Assembly (NCBI RefSeq): GCF_900113035.1
Contig: NZ_FONX01000001.1
Coordinates: 482,776 to 546,775, forward strand
From: Paracidovorax wautersii
GTDB taxonomy: Bacteria > Pseudomonadota > Gammaproteobacteria > Burkholderiales > Burkholderiaceae_C
Reading direction: 5' to 3'
Length of the DNA: 64,000 bases
The notes below the pieces were generated by a model, which made no database searches, had not been told where the DNA came from, and saw only the letters and a program-made list of their open reading frames with translations. A program made the position numbers and the translations under genes. Of this stretch, positions 35,213 to 45,421 are shown piece after piece (the stretch's first letter is position 1; each line of letters opens with the position of its first letter).

Positions 35213-37246
35213 GTGAACGCCCCATTGCCCCTGCCCCGCCGCCCCATCCGTGACCTGCCCGACGAGCTGATCAGCCAGATCGCCGCGGGCGAAGTGGTCG
35301 AGCGCCCCGCCTCCGCCGTGCGCGAGCTGGTGGACAACGCGCTCGATGCCGGCGCCCGCCAGATCACCGTGCGCCTGCTGGCCGGCGGCGTGCGCCTGAT
35401 CGCCGTGGAGGACGACGGCGGCGGCATTCCGCAGGAAGAGCTGCCCGTCGCCCTGCGCCGCCACGCCACCAGCAAGATCACCAACCTGCACGACCTGGAA
35501 TCGGTCGCCACCATGGGCTTCCGGGGCGAGGCGCTGGCCGCCATCGCCTCGGTGTCGGAAATGGCCCTGCTCTCGCGCACCGCGCAGCAGGCCAGCGCCT
35601 TCCTGCTCGATGCGCGCAGCGGCGAGCTGCGCCCTGCCGCCCGCAGCGTGGGCACCACGGTCGAGGTCAAGGAACTCTTCTTCTCCACGCCCGCGCGGCG
35701 CAAGTTCCTCAAGACCGACGCCACGGAGCTGGCCCACTGCATCGAAGCCGTGCGCCGCCACGCGCTGGCCCGCCCCGACGTAGGCTTCGCCATCTGGCAC
35801 GAAGGCAAGCTGGTGGAGCAGTGGCGCGCCACGCTGGCCGCCACCGCAGATGCGGACGACGCCGACGACGCGCTGCAGCAGGCCCTGGCCCGCCGCCTGG
35901 CCGACGTGCTGGGCGAAGACTTCCTCACCGAATCGGTGCCGGTGCGCCACCGCATGGGCGCCGTCACCGTCACCGGCCGCGCGGGCCTGCCCGATGCGGC
36001 GCGCTCGCGGGCCGACCAGCAGTTCTGCTATGTCAACGGCCGCTTCGTGCGCGACAAGGTGCTCACGCACGCGGCCCGCAGCGCCTACGAAGACGTGCTG
36101 CACGGCCAGAAGCAGCCGGTGTATGCGCTCTATGTCGAGATCGACCCGCTGCGCGTCGATGTGAACGTGCACCCGACCAAGATCGAGGTCCGCTTCCGCG
36201 ACAGCCGCGAGGTGCACCAGGCCGTGCGCCACGCGGTAGAGAACGCCCTGGCCGCACCGCGCGCCCAGGCGCTGGCGCAGGCGGCGGCTGGCGCCTCCTC
36301 TTCCGGCGACGCAGCGCCGGCCTCGGGCCTGGGCGTCGGCGTGCCGACGTTTTCAGTGCCGAATCGCCCCGCAGCGCCCTATCCGCAAGCGCAGAGCGCT
36401 ATCAAATTCGATGAGCGCCCGGGCCACAAGGTGTCCGACCTGCAGGCGCTCTGGGGCACGCCTTCGCCGGCGCCCTCGGCCTTCGGTGCCGGCCCCGCGC
36501 CGCAGCCGAGCTTCATGCCTGCAGCCTCCGCGACCCTGACCGATCCCGCAGCCCCATCCGGCGCCGAGCCGCTCGCCATGCCGCCCGCGCAGGCCTGGGG
36601 CACGGCCGCCGCACCGGCCCCTGCCGAGCGGGAACAGACACCCGCCGCCGAGGCCGCCACCTGGCCGTTGGGCCGCGCCGTCGCGCAGATCCACGGCGTC
36701 TATATCCTGGCCGAGAACGCCCAGGGCCTGATCGTGGTGGACATGCATGCCGCGCACGAACGCATCGTCTATGAGCGCCTGAAGGCCCAGGTGGACGGCG
36801 CGGCGCGCATCGCCAGCCAGCCGCTGCTGATCCCGGCCACCTTCGCCGCCACGCCCGAGGAAGTCGCCACGGCCGAGGCCCAGGCCGAGACGCTGGAGAT
36901 GCTGGGCCTGGAGATTTCTCCCTTCTCGCCGCGCACCCTGGCCGTGCGCGCCGTGCCCACGACCCTGGCGCAGGGCAACCCGGTGGAGCTGGCGCGCAGC
37001 GTGCTGGCCGAGCTGGCCGCGCACGACGCCAGCACCGTGGTGCAGCGCGCGCGCAACGAGATCCTGGGCACCATGGCCTGCCACGGCGCAGTGCGCGCCA
37101 ACCGGCGGCTCACCATCGACGAGATGAACGCGCTGCTGCGGCAGATGGAAACCACCGACCGCTCCGACCAGTGCAACCACGGCCGGCCCACCTGGCGGCA
37201 GCTCAGCATGAAGGAGCTGGACGCGCTCTTCCTGCGCGGCCGTTGA
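35213..37246 (+). CDS. mutL: DNA mismatch repair protein MutL
   Basis: 677 aa (GTG start). The GHKL ATPase domain has LISQIAAGEVVERPASAV (about 17-34), the DDGGG motif (about 65-69) and MGFRGEALAAIASV (about 101-114). The C-terminal dimerisation domain starts around 480 and has QIHGVYILAENAQGLIVVDMHAAHERIVYE. It lacks the DQHAxxExxxxE endonuclease motif in complete form (VVDMHAAHERIVYER is related). The linker (about 350-470) is Pro/Ala-rich and includes QAQSAIKFDER, encoded by a repeat-like AGCGCTATCAAATT stretch. TAAAAT lies six bases before the GTG, suggesting a leaderless transcript. Confidence 0.95.
   Translation: MNAPLPLPRRPIRDLPDELISQIAAGEVVERPASAVRELVDNALDAGARQITVRLLAGGVRLIAVEDDGGGIPQEELPVALRRHATSKITNLHDLESVATMGFRGEALAAIASVSEMALLSRTAQQASAFLLDARSGELRPAARSVGTTVEVKELFFSTPARRKFLKTDATELAHCIEAVRRHALARPDVGFAIWHEGKLVEQWRATLAATADADDADDALQQALARRLADVLGEDFLTESVPVRHRMGAVTVTGRAGLPDAARSRADQQFCYVNGRFVRDKVLTHAARSAYEDVLHGQKQPVYALYVEIDPLRVDVNVHPTKIEVRFRDSREVHQAVRHAVENALAAPRAQALAQAAAGASSSGDAAPASGLGVGVPTFSVPNRPAAPYPQAQSAIKFDERPGHKVSDLQALWGTPSPAPSAFGAGPAPQPSFMPAASATLTDPAAPSGAEPLAMPPAQAWGTAAAPAPAEREQTPAAEAATWPLGRAVAQIHGVYILAENAQGLIVVDMHAAHERIVYERLKAQVDGAARIASQPLLIPATFAATPEEVATAEAQAETLEMLGLEISPFSPRTLAVRAVPTTLAQGNPVELARSVLAELAAHDASTVVQRARNEILGTMACHGAVRANRRLTIDEMNALLRQMETTDRSDQCNHGRPTWRQLSMKELDALFLRGR
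36382..36412 (-). repeat. Dispersed-repeat fragment inside the mutL linker
   Basis: On the minus strand AATTTGATAGCGCTCTGCGC followed by TTG has the GATAGC...CGCTTG build of the short repeat family. It is in frame and encodes part of the non-conserved MutL linker. The AT content is well above its surroundings. Confidence 0.45.
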
Positions 37247-37309
37247 GGGGCGGATAGGCCGGCCAGCCTCAGCCGGCCTGCCGGCCCGCCAGGGCGGGCC
37301 CGGCGCTCC

Positions 37310-38491
37310 TCAATCGTCGCGGGCGGCCCTGGCCTGATCGGGGAAGTCCGAGAACACGCCGTCCACGCCCAGCGCGAAGAAGCGGCGGTATTCGGCCTTG
37401 GGGTCGCCCCGGTAGTCCGAAGCCAGCCGCCTGGCTTCGCTGCGGAAGGTGTAGGGGTGCACGAAGAGGCCCGCATCGTGCGCGTTCGCCACCACCTGCG
37501 TGGGCGCCATCAGCACGCGGTCGCTTTCATCGATGCGGCCGTCGCCGTTGAGGTCGTCGGGCCTGCCGTCGCGGTTGTCGTCCAGCAGGCGCGTGGGAAT
37601 CAGGTAGGGCTTCCAAGGCCCGATGCCGTCGGCATAGGTCTTCACTTCCTTCAGGCCCGCGGGCGTGAGCAGGCTGGCGAAGGTGCGGCTGTCGCCCGCG
37701 ACGGCGAAGTCGTAGGGCTTGTCGTAGGGCGCGGTCAGGTCGATGCTGCCGTCGGGGTTGACGTCGTTGGCATCCACCAGCTGCACCAGCCGCAGCTGCG
37801 TCTTGCCGCGCAGGTACTTGAGGTTGGACACCTCGAACGACTGCAGGATCACGGGCGAATCCTTGGCCGTGTAGCCGTACTGCGCGAGCGTGGCCAGCAG
37901 GCGGTCTTCGAGCGGCAGGCCCAGGCGGGCGTGGTAGGTGGGGTGCTTGGTCTCGGCATAGACGCCCACCGTGCGGCCCCGGCGCTGGCCTTCGCTGCGG
38001 GCCAGGTCCAGCACCTCGTTGAACGTGGGGATCTGGAAGCGGCCGTTGAACGACTGGTCGCGCTCGGCCAGCGGCTGCACGGCGCGCAGGGTCTTGATCT
38101 CGGCGAGCGTGAAGTCGGAGGCGAACCAGCCCTCCTCCGTCACGCCATCGACCACCTTCCTGGTCTTGCGGCTGGCGAATTCGGGGCGGGTGGACACGTC
38201 GGTCGTGCCGGTGATGTTGGGCTCGTGGCGGGCGATGAGCACGCCGTCCCGGGTGGCGACCAGGTCGGGCTCGATGAAGTCGGCCCCCATCTCGATGCCG
38301 CGGCGGTAGCCCTCCAGCGTGTGGTCGGGCAGGTAGCCGGCCGCGCCCCGGTGGCCGATCACCAGGGCCTTGCGGCCATCCAGGGTGGGCGCCCCATCGT
38401 TGCCGCCGCAGCCGGCCAGCAGCGCGGCCGCCGCCAAGGCCGCCAGGGCCACCAGGGCGTTGGAAGAACTTATCGTCGCAGTGAGTCGCAT
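37310..38491 (-). CDS. Glycerophosphodiester phosphodiesterase (lipoprotein)
   Basis: 393 aa. Signal peptide with lipobox LLAGC (C28), then a GDPD domain: [19 protein letters not shown] (about 44-62), [22 protein letters not shown] (about 70-91) with the metal ligands E74 and D76 and catalytic H46 and H89, and the C-terminal [11 protein letters not shown]. It hydrolyses glycerophosphodiesters in the periplasm to glycerol 3-phosphate, with Ca2+ usual for this GlpQ class. An insertion at about 304-326 ([20 protein letters not shown]) reads like paired Ca2+-binding EF/dockerin loops. The start at 38491 gives a proper signal peptide; the open frame to 38611 does not. Confidence 0.9.
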   Translation of the reverse strand: MRLTATISSSNALVALAALAAAALLAGCGGNDGAPTLDGRKALVIGHRGAAGYLPDHTLEGYRRGIEMGADFIEPDLVATRDGVLIARHEPNITGTTDVSTRPEFASRKTRKVVDGVTEEGWFASDFTLAEIKTLRAVQPLAERDQSFNGRFQIPTFNEVLDLARSEGQRRGRTVGVYAETKHPTYHARLGLPLEDRLLATLAQYGYTAKDSPVILQSFEVSNLKYLRGKTQLRLVQLVDANDVNPDGSIDLTAPYDKPYDFAVAGDSRTFASLLTPAGLKEVKTYADGIGPWKPYLIPTRLLDDNRDGRPDDLNGDGRIDESDRVLMAPTQVVANAHDAGLFVHPYTFRSEARRLASDYRGDPKAEYRRFFALGVDGVFSDFPDQARAARDD

Positions 38492-38737
38492 GGAGATCAC
38501 CTTTCTGGATACTTTCGAGGGGAGGCCGCTCTGGCTGGCACAGGCCAGGTCGCCGTCACGGGCGCTCACGCACTCTGCGGCGATTCGATGACGGACACAA
38601 GACAGATTCACGCCAATCCAGTGCGGTCAATTGCACCAATGAAGTGCAATCCAACCACAAAAAGCTCCAACATGGTGCGATGACACGCACGCAGCGGGAA
38701 GCACAATCACCGGGCTCCGCACCCGCCTCTGAACACC

Positions 38738-39109
38738 ATGACCCTGCACTACCTGGAATTCGACTACAGCGAAGACGATGACGGCATCGCCACCTGGGAC
38801 GCCATCGCCCATGTGGCCAGCGCCCAGGTGCCAGCCTGGGAGGCCGAAGTGGTCGCCGTGCTGGACTGGGCCCATGCCGAATTCCCCGGCCAGCAAGGCC
38901 CATGGGAAGACGGCGGCACCTGGGACTTCGACCTGCAGCACGAGCCCGGCGACGGCAGCGCGCTGCAGCCACTGCGCTACGACGCCGCATCGCGCCGCCT
39001 GCTGCCGGCCGTGGGCGGCGCCGCTGGCGAGCGGCACTCGCTCACCTTCTCCCTGAGCGGCACCGAAACCTTCGCCGAGGCCTTCCGGCAGCGCTTCAGC
39101 CCGGCCTGA
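38738..39109 (+). CDS. Small acidic protein of unknown function
   Basis: 123 aa, not recognised. The start MTLHYLEFDYSEDDDGIATWDA is strongly acidic, and the rest is soluble, with Trp-rich and Asp/Glu-rich segments (EDGGTWDFDLQHEPGDG) and no membrane span. Codon use resembles the neighbours, which supports it being real. It is between the divergent glycerophosphodiesterase and an MsbA-like exporter with its own flanks. A small cytosolic beta-rich protein is likely but no function can be offered. Confidence 0.65.
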   Translation: MTLHYLEFDYSEDDDGIATWDAIAHVASAQVPAWEAEVVAVLDWAHAEFPGQQGPWEDGGTWDFDLQHEPGDGSALQPLRYDAASRRLLPAVGGAAGERHSLTFSLSGTETFAEAFRQRFSPA

Positions 39110-39178
39110 CATGTGCCGGCGCTGCCGGCATCGCAAGCGCTGCGGGCCGCCCTGGCCGCAGCCCGCCATCACGTCTGC

Positions 39179-39238
39179 GTGATAGCTATGCTTTCGATAG
39201 CGCAAGACGCTTGATCCATAAGCGCTCAGAGCCATTAC
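39179..39238 (+). repeat. Short dispersed palindromic repeat
   Basis: Contains GATAGCTATGCTTTCGATAGC, then GACGCTTGATCCATAAGCGCTC, a palindrome pair with the same order as the copies at 11111, 14921 and 61707. It lies in the 188-bp gap upstream of the exporter gene, in which I see no other feature. Confidence 0.65.
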
Positions 39239-39285
39239 GGGGCTGAATCCACTGCCAGCGCAAGCCCCCCTTCCCCTCACCCGCC

Positions 39286-39291
39286 TACACT
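39286..39291 (+). promoter_or_regulatory. Possible -10 box for a leaderless exporter transcript
   Basis: TACACT lies six bases before the ATG at 39298, and no ribosome site is present, which is the arrangement of leaderless mRNAs. There is no good -35. Similar cases are TAAAAT before mutL and TATTCT before the exonuclease-VOC gene. Confidence 0.35.
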
Positions 39292-39297
39292 GGCCCC

Positions 39298-41181
39298 ATG
39301 CCGTCCGCCACCACCTCGCCGCCCTCCGCCCCACCCCGCGCCCTGGCCGGCCTGCTGCCCTTTCTGCGCCCGTATGCGGGCCGCATCGCGCTGGCGCTGG
39401 TGTTCCTGCTGCTGGCGGCACTCGCCACGCTGGCGTTTCCGCTGGCGCTGCGGCAGCTGATCGACCAGGGCCTGCTCACGCCCGACCGGGGCGGGCAGGT
39501 GCTGGCGCTGCGCGAGCACTTCGCGGCGCTGTTCGGCGTGGCGATGGCGCTGGGCGTTTTCTCGTCGGCGCGGTTTTACATGGTGAGCTGGCTGGGCGAG
39601 CGCGTGACGGCCGACCTGCGCAATGCCGTCTATGCCCACGTGCTGCGGCAGAACCCCGAATTCTTCGAGACCACGCAGACCGGCGAGGTGCTCTCGCGCC
39701 TGACGGTGGACACCACGCTGGTGCAGACCGTCGTCGGCTCGTCGCTGTCCATGGGCCTGCGCAATGCCGTGCTGGCGCTGGGTGCGCTGGCCATGCTGGT
39801 GTGGACGCACCCCTACGTCATGGTGCTGGTCTTCGTCGCCGTGGGCGTGGTGGTGCTGCCCACGCTCTGGTTCGGGCGGCGGGTGCGCCGCCTCTCGCGC
39901 GACAGCCAGGACCGCGTGGCCGATGCCAGCGCCATCGCGGCCGAGGTGCTCAACGGCATCGCGGTGGTGCAGAGCTTCACGGCCGAAGAGCGCGAGGCCG
40001 ATCGCTTCGCCGCCGCCACCGAGGCGGCCTTTCGCACCGCCACGCGCCGCAGCCGTGCGCGCGCCGTGCTGGTGGCCTTCATCATCATCGCCAACGCCGC
40101 GCTGCTGCTCTGGGGCCTCTACCAGGGCACGCAGGCCGTCATCGCCGGCACGCTGTCGGCCGGGCAGCTCGGCCAGACCGTGATCTACGTGATGTTCCTG
40201 GCCGGCGCGGTGGCCGTGCTGGGCGAGGTCTATGGCGATCTGCTGCGCGCTGCCGGCGCCACCGAGCGGTTGATGGAGCTGCTGGACAGCACGGTGCCCG
40301 CCGTATCGGCGCACGCACCAGCCCACGCATCCACCCTGCCGGCCACGCCGGATCAGGGAACAGCGGCGCTGGCCTTCGAGAACGTGCACTTCTCCTACCC
40401 CTCCCGCCCGGAAGTGCCCGCGCTGCAGTCCTTCGACCTGGCGCTGCGCCCCGGCGAAACGGTGGCCCTGGTCGGCGCCAGCGGCGCCGGCAAGAGCACC
40501 GTGTTCCAGCTGCTGCAGCGCTTCTACGACCTGGGCCGCAGCCCGGCCGATGCCGGCCGCATCACGCTGGCCGGCCAGGACATCCGCAGCCTGCCGCTGG
40601 AGCGGCTGCGCCAGGGCATCGCCATCGTGCCGCAGGATGCGGTGATCTTCTCGACCTCGGCGCGCGAGAACATCCGCTACGGGCGTCCCGGCGCCACCGA
40701 TGCCGAAGTGACCGCTGCAGCCCGCGCCGCCTTCGCCCATGGCTTCATCGAGGCCCTGCCCCAGGGCTACGACACCTTCCTGGGCGAGCGCGGCGTGCGC
40801 CTCTCGGGCGGGCAGCGCCAGCGCATGGCCATCGCGCGGGCTTTGTTGAAGGACGCGCCCGTGCTGCTGCTGGACGAGGCCACCAGCGCGCTGGACGCCG
40901 AGAGCGAGCGCATGGTGCAGGCGGCGCTGGAATCCGCCATGCACCGCCCGGGCGGCAGCCGCACCACCCTGGTCATCGCCCACCGGCTGGCCACGGTGCA
41001 GAACGCGGACCGCATCGTCGTAATGGACCAGGGCCGCATCGTCGAGGAAGGCCGGCACGAGGATCTGCTGCGCCGGCGAGGCGTCTATGCCCGGCTGGCG
41101 GCGCTGCAGTTCACGGGGCAAGGCCCGCGCACGCCAGCGACCACGGGTTCAGGCGCCAGCACGGACGCCCTGCGCGACTGA
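39298..41181 (+). CDS. MsbA-like ABC exporter (fused membrane and ATPase domains)
   Basis: 627 aa. Six membrane spans (about 25-310) with the coupling-loop motif [22 protein letters not shown] (about 121-142), then an ABC ATPase: Walker [10 protein letters not shown] (about 393-401), Q-loop [20 protein letters not shown], signature [16 protein letters not shown] (about 504-519), Walker [13 protein letters not shown] and H-loop IAHRL. This is the ABCB half-transporter form that works as a homodimer; the substrate (lipid A, lipids, drugs or peptides) is not evident. Convergent with the DUF1178 gene, with only 4 bp between stops. Confidence 0.9.
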   Translation: MPSATTSPPSAPPRALAGLLPFLRPYAGRIALALVFLLLAALATLAFPLALRQLIDQGLLTPDRGGQVLALREHFAALFGVAMALGVFSSARFYMVSWLGERVTADLRNAVYAHVLRQNPEFFETTQTGEVLSRLTVDTTLVQTVVGSSLSMGLRNAVLALGALAMLVWTHPYVMVLVFVAVGVVVLPTLWFGRRVRRLSRDSQDRVADASAIAAEVLNGIAVVQSFTAEEREADRFAAATEAAFRTATRRSRARAVLVAFIIIANAALLLWGLYQGTQAVIAGTLSAGQLGQTVIYVMFLAGAVAVLGEVYGDLLRAAGATERLMELLDSTVPAVSAHAPAHASTLPATPDQGTAALAFENVHFSYPSRPEVPALQSFDLALRPGETVALVGASGAGKSTVFQLLQRFYDLGRSPADAGRITLAGQDIRSLPLERLRQGIAIVPQDAVIFSTSARENIRYGRPGATDAEVTAAARAAFAHGFIEALPQGYDTFLGERGVRLSGGQRQRMAIARALLKDAPVLLLDEATSALDAESERMVQAALESAMHRPGGSRTTLVIAHRLATVQNADRIVVMDQGRIVEEGRHEDLLRRRGVYARLAALQFTGQGPRTPATTGSGASTDALRD

Positions 41182-41185
41182 CCGC

Positions 41186-41713
41186 TTACTGCAAGGTTTC
41201 CTTGGCCGCCGCAGGCAAGGCCAGCGGCATCAAGGCGACGCCCTCTTCCATCAGTTGCACCGCTTCTTCGCGCGTGGCCTGGCCACGGATGGGGCGCTCC
41301 TCGATCTCGCCGCGATGCATGTCCAGCGCCTCCTGGGCGAAGCGCGGCCCCACGTCTTCCGTGCGGGCCACGATCTCGCGCGAGACGCGCAGCCAGGCCG
41401 CCTGCAGTTGCTGGTGCACGGCCTGGGCCTGGCGCATCTGGTCGGGCGTCAGGGCCGGGGCCCGTTCATCCGAAGAGCCTGGAGTGCCCTGTGCGGGCAT
41501 AGGCAGCGAAGCCTGCGGGGCCGGCTGCTCGATGGCAGGCGCACGGGCACCGAGGTTGAGCCGGGGCGCGCTCAGCCCCTTGCGGATGTCGCCGCTGCCG
41601 CAGAGCGGGCACTGCAGCAAGCCACGCTGCAGCTGCGACTGATAGTCGTCTTCGGATGCGAACCAGCCTTCGAAAGCATGGTCGTTCGGACAGAAAAGAT
41701 CGAGAACCTTCAT
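41186..41713 (-). CDS. DUF1178 family protein
   Basis: 175 aa, soluble, function unknown. The N-terminal LFCPNDHAFEGWFASEDDYQ and later QCPLCGSGDIRKGLSAPRLN give a zinc-ribbon-like pattern (two Cys pairs) that identifies the family. A Pro/Gln-rich middle (about 55-85) is followed by the conserved end SREIVARTEDVGPRFAQEAL and RGQATREEAVQLMEEGVALMPL. In Burkholderiales this gene commonly follows nuoN and DUF2818, as here. Confidence 0.88.
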   Translation of the reverse strand: MKVLDLFCPNDHAFEGWFASEDDYQSQLQRGLLQCPLCGSGDIRKGLSAPRLNLGARAPAIEQPAPQASLPMPAQGTPGSSDERAPALTPDQMRQAQAVHQQLQAAWLRVSREIVARTEDVGPRFAQEALDMHRGEIEERPIRGQATREEAVQLMEEGVALMPLALPAAAKETLQ

Positions 41714-41820
41714 GGAGTGCCAAAGCCGTTCAGGTCGGTGGATGGCGTGTTGCTGTGTGACGAAGAAACTGGCTGGATCGATAGCAGGCGATCAGCGGCG
41801 ATGCCGAACGGCACGCGGCC

Positions 41821-42132
41821 TCAGCCACGCCGCTTCAGCAGGTAGCGATAGACGAAGCCGGGAAACGCCAGCGTCAGGAACAAGGTGGCGGTGACCGCAT
41901 AGAACTCCCAGCCCTGCGGCGCGATCTGCCCGGCGCGCTTTTCGAGCATGAGCGCGAAGCCGCCCACCAGGAAATACAGCACCACCATCTCCACCACCCG
42001 CCCGATCAGCGGCTTGCCAACGGCAGCCGGCGCGGCCGGGCCGACCGCGAACCAGCGCTGGTTCATGAACGGCAGATTGGCGGCCAGCAAGGCCGCCACG
42101 ATCACCAGCCAGATGGCTCCTGTTTGGGACAT
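41821..42132 (-). CDS. DUF2818 membrane protein
   Basis: 103 aa with about three membrane spans (5-25, 45-65 and 75-95). LLAANLPFMNQRWFAV and YRYLLKRRG are family-like. Betaproteobacterial genomes place this gene right after nuoN, and it is often considered an accessory of complex I, but its function is not shown. The 274-bp gap to nuoN (42133-42406) holds no gene or structure that I can support. Confidence 0.85.
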   Translation of the reverse strand: MSQTGAIWLVIVAALLAANLPFMNQRWFAVGPAAPAAVGKPLIGRVVEMVVLYFLVGGFALMLEKRAGQIAPQGWEFYAVTATLFLTLAFPGFVYRYLLKRRG

Positions 42133-42406
42133 GGTTCGATCCGTAGGGCCCGGACGGCGCTGCGGGAGCGATGCCGCCGTTCAGGCAAGGAAATGGAAAA
42201 ACGAAAGACACTGCGGGGCCGCAGCATCCGACTGCGCATCACACCGAGCGGGATGCGGCACAGCCGAGCAACCCGAGGCCCGGCGGCCCGATCCGGCAGC
42301 ATACCCCCACCAGCGACAACGGGAGCCGGCCCCCAAGGTACCGCACTCCCGCTCATGTGATCCAGGCCACCTGCCGAGCAGATGCCTGTGCAGCGATGAA
42401 GCCCGC

Positions 42407-43900
42407 TCAGGTCGCCAGCGCGCGCACCACGGCGTCGGCGCACAGCGCCATCAGGCCGCCGGGCAGCAGGCCCAGCACCAGCACCAGGGCGCCGTTCACC
42501 GTGAGCACCACGCGCACGTCCAGCGGTGCGGACACGCGGGTGGCGGTCAGCGGCGCGTCGAAGTACATGACCTTGACCACGCGCAGGTAGTAGAAGGCGC
42601 CGATCAGCGACATCATCACCGCGAACACGGCCAGCACCAGGTGCGCCGTCTGGCCCGAAGCCACCAGAGCCTGCAGCACGGACAGCTTGGCGTAGAAGCC
42701 CACCAGCGGAGGCAAGCCGGCGAACGAGAAGAGGCAGATCGACATCACGGCTGCATACAGCGGGCTGCGCTGGTTCAGGCCGGACAGGTCAGCCACTTCC
42801 TCGCTCTCGAAGCCTTCGCGGGCCAGCAGCATGATGACGCCGAAGGCCGCCAGCGTGGTCAGCACATAGGTCACCACGTAGAACATGGCGGAGCTGTAGG
42901 CGTTCTCGACAGCGGTCGCATCGACGTTGCCCTGGATCACGCCGGACATCAGGCCCAGCAACACGAAGCCCATCTGCGAGATCGTGGAATAGGCCAGCAT
43001 GCGCTTGAGGTTGGTCTGCATGATGGCCGCCAGGTTGCCGACCAGCAGCGAGCCGATCGCCAGCACGGCCAGCATCTGCTGCCAGTCGATGGCCAGCGGC
43101 AGCAGGCCGTCCACCAGCAGGCGGACGGTGATGGCGAAGGCCGCCAGCTTGGGCGCGCCGCCGATGACCAGCGTGACGGCCGTGGGCGCGCCTTGATAGA
43201 CGTCGGGAATCCACATGTGGAAAGGCACGACACCCAGCTTGAAGGCCAGGCCGGCCACCACGAACACCAGGCCGAACACCAGCACCTGATGGCGGATCTG
43301 GCCGGAGTTCACGGCCTTGAAGACCTGGCCGATGTCCAGGGAGCCGGTCGCGCCGTAGAGCATCGACAGGCCGTACAGCAGGAAGCCGCTGGCCATGGCG
43401 CCGAGCACGAAGTACTTCATCGCGGCTTCGGTGGCGGTGGTGTGGTCGCGGCGCAGGGCCACCAGCGCGTAGCTGGAGAGCGTGAGCAGTTCCAGGCCCA
43501 GGTAGATCACTAGGAAGTTGTTGCCCGAGATCATGATGAAGATGCCCAGCAGCGCGAACATCGACAGCGTGAACAGCTCGCCGCCGCGCAGCATGCCGCG
43601 GTCGGCAGCGTAGGGCCGGCCATAGACCAGGGTGACCATCATGGCCACGGTGGCGAAGCACTTGAGCCAGTTGCCCATGGCGTCGCTCACGACCATGTTG
43701 CCCCAGCCGTAGAAGGTGTTGCCGCCGCTGGCGTAGATGCCTTGCAGCACGGCCACCACGGTGAGCGTGAGCATGGTGAGCACGTAGGTGCCCGTGCGGC
43801 GGGCGCTGGAAACACCCAGGTCCACCAGCGCGATCACGCAGGCCATGACCAGAAGCACGATCTCGGGGTAGATCGCCAGCCAGCTGATGTTGTCAATCAT
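42407..43900 (-). CDS. nuoN: NADH-quinone oxidoreductase subunit N
   Basis: 497 aa, about 14 membrane spans. Antiporter-like proton-pumping subunit of complex I, last of the operon. Conserved charged residues occur in the helix around [20 protein letters not shown] (about 130-150) and in [20 protein letters not shown] (about 221-240). 32 bp separate it from nuoM. Confidence 0.96.
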   Translation of the reverse strand: MIDNISWLAIYPEIVLLVMACVIALVDLGVSSARRTGTYVLTMLTLTVVAVLQGIYASGGNTFYGWGNMVVSDAMGNWLKCFATVAMMVTLVYGRPYAADRGMLRGGELFTLSMFALLGIFIMISGNNFLVIYLGLELLTLSSYALVALRRDHTTATEAAMKYFVLGAMASGFLLYGLSMLYGATGSLDIGQVFKAVNSGQIRHQVLVFGLVFVVAGLAFKLGVVPFHMWIPDVYQGAPTAVTLVIGGAPKLAAFAITVRLLVDGLLPLAIDWQQMLAVLAIGSLLVGNLAAIMQTNLKRMLAYSTISQMGFVLLGLMSGVIQGNVDATAVENAYSSAMFYVVTYVLTTLAAFGVIMLLAREGFESEEVADLSGLNQRSPLYAAVMSICLFSFAGLPPLVGFYAKLSVLQALVASGQTAHLVLAVFAVMMSLIGAFYYLRVVKVMYFDAPLTATRVSAPLDVRVVLTVNGALVLVLGLLPGGLMALCADAVVRALAT

Positions 43901-43932
43901 CTCGTCTCTCTCGGTTCAGTCTGGTGGATCAA

Positions 43933-45408
43933 TCAGTGGAGCTTGGACAGCGCCACGTGCTGGAGCAGCTGGGCCACCGACACATCCATCACGTCGGTGA
44001 ACGGACGGGGGTAGATGCCCATGTACAGCACGGCGATCGCCAGAACGGCCATCACCAGGAATTCGCGGCTGCCGATGTCCTTCAGGTCACGCACGTGGTC
44101 GTTGGCCACGGGGCCCAGATACACGCGCTTGTACATCCAGAGGGTGTAGGCCGCGCCGAAGATCAGCGCGGTGGCGGCACCCAGGCCGATCCAGAAGTTG
44201 TGCTTGACGGCACCCAGGATCACCATCCACTCGCCGACGAAGCCAGCGGTGCCCGGCAGGCCGCAGTTGGCCATGGCGAACAGCAGCGCGAAGGCGGCGA
44301 ACTTGGGCATGGTGTTGACCACGCCGCCGTAGGCAGCGATCTCCCGCGAATGCACGCGGTCGTACAGCACGCCGATGGACAGGAACATGGCGCCCGACAC
44401 GAAGCCGTGGGCGATCATCTGCACCAGGCCGCCGGACACGCCCAGCGGGTTGAAGATGAAGAAGCCCAGCGTGACGAAGCCCATGTGGGCGACGGACGAA
44501 TAGGCCACCAGCTTCTTCATGTCCTTCTGCACCATGGCCACCAGGCCCACGTAGATCACGGCGATGAGCGACAGGGCGATCATCAGCCAGGCCCACTGGC
44601 GGGCGGCATCAGGAGCGATGGGCAGCGAGAAGCGCAGGAAACCGTAGGCGCCCAGCTTCAGCATGATCGCGGCCAGCACGGCGGAGCCGCCGGTGGGGGC
44701 CTCGACGTGGACGTCGGGCAGCCAGGTGTGCACGGGCCACATCGGCACCTTCACGGCGAAGGCCGCGAAGAAGGCGAAGAACAGCAGCGTCTGGGCGGTG
44801 CCCGTGAGCGGCAGCTGGTGCCAGGTGGCGATGTCGAAGCTGCCACCCGACTGGTTGTACAGGTAGATCAGCGCGATCAGCATGAGCAGCGAGCCCAGCA
44901 GCGTGTAGAGGAAGAACTTGAACGCCGCGTAGATCTTGTTCGGGCCGCCCCAGATGCCGATGATGAGATACATCGGGATCAGCGTGGCCTCGAAGAAGAC
45001 GTAGAACAGCATGCCGTCCAGCGCGCTGAACACGCCGATCATCAGGCCCGAGAGGATCAGGAACGCGCCCATGTACTGGTTCACGCGCTCGGTGATGGAC
45101 TCCCAAGAGGCGATCACCACGATCACCGTGATGAAGGCCGTCAGCGGCACGAACCAGAAGGAGATGCCATCGACGCCCAGGTGGTAGTGCACATTGAAGC
45201 GCTCGATCCACATGGCCTTCTCGACGAACTGCGCGGCGGCGGTGGTGTTGTCGAAACCGACATACAGAGGCACCGTCACGGCCAGCGCGACCAGCGAGCC
45301 GATCAGGGCCAGCCAGCGCACGGCCCGTGCATGTTCTTCACGCCCGAAGGCGAGCAGCAGGACACCGAAGGCGATCGGTGTCCAGATCGCAAGACTCAAC
45401 CAACCCAT
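43933..45408 (-). CDS. nuoM: NADH-quinone oxidoreductase subunit M
   Basis: 491 aa, about 14 spans. Proton-pumping antiporter-like subunit. Key features are FFEATLIPMYLIIGIWGG (about 138-155, with the essential Glu) and FAVKVPMWPVHTWLPDVHVEAPT (about 217-239, with a conserved Lys). Starts 13 bp after nuoL stops. Confidence 0.96.
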   Translation of the reverse strand: MGWLSLAIWTPIAFGVLLLAFGREEHARAVRWLALIGSLVALAVTVPLYVGFDNTTAAAQFVEKAMWIERFNVHYHLGVDGISFWFVPLTAFITVIVVIASWESITERVNQYMGAFLILSGLMIGVFSALDGMLFYVFFEATLIPMYLIIGIWGGPNKIYAAFKFFLYTLLGSLLMLIALIYLYNQSGGSFDIATWHQLPLTGTAQTLLFFAFFAAFAVKVPMWPVHTWLPDVHVEAPTGGSAVLAAIMLKLGAYGFLRFSLPIAPDAARQWAWLMIALSLIAVIYVGLVAMVQKDMKKLVAYSSVAHMGFVTLGFFIFNPLGVSGGLVQMIAHGFVSGAMFLSIGVLYDRVHSREIAAYGGVVNTMPKFAAFALLFAMANCGLPGTAGFVGEWMVILGAVKHNFWIGLGAATALIFGAAYTLWMYKRVYLGPVANDHVRDLKDIGSREFLVMAVLAIAVLYMGIYPRPFTDVMDVSVAQLLQHVALSKLH

Positions 45409-45421
45409 TTTTGTTCTTCCC

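Noticed and set aside
42133-42406. Possible small gene or RNA in the DUF2818-nuoN gap
   Set aside because: Short frames here have no ribosome site or recognisable motif and no clear hairpin with a T run was found.
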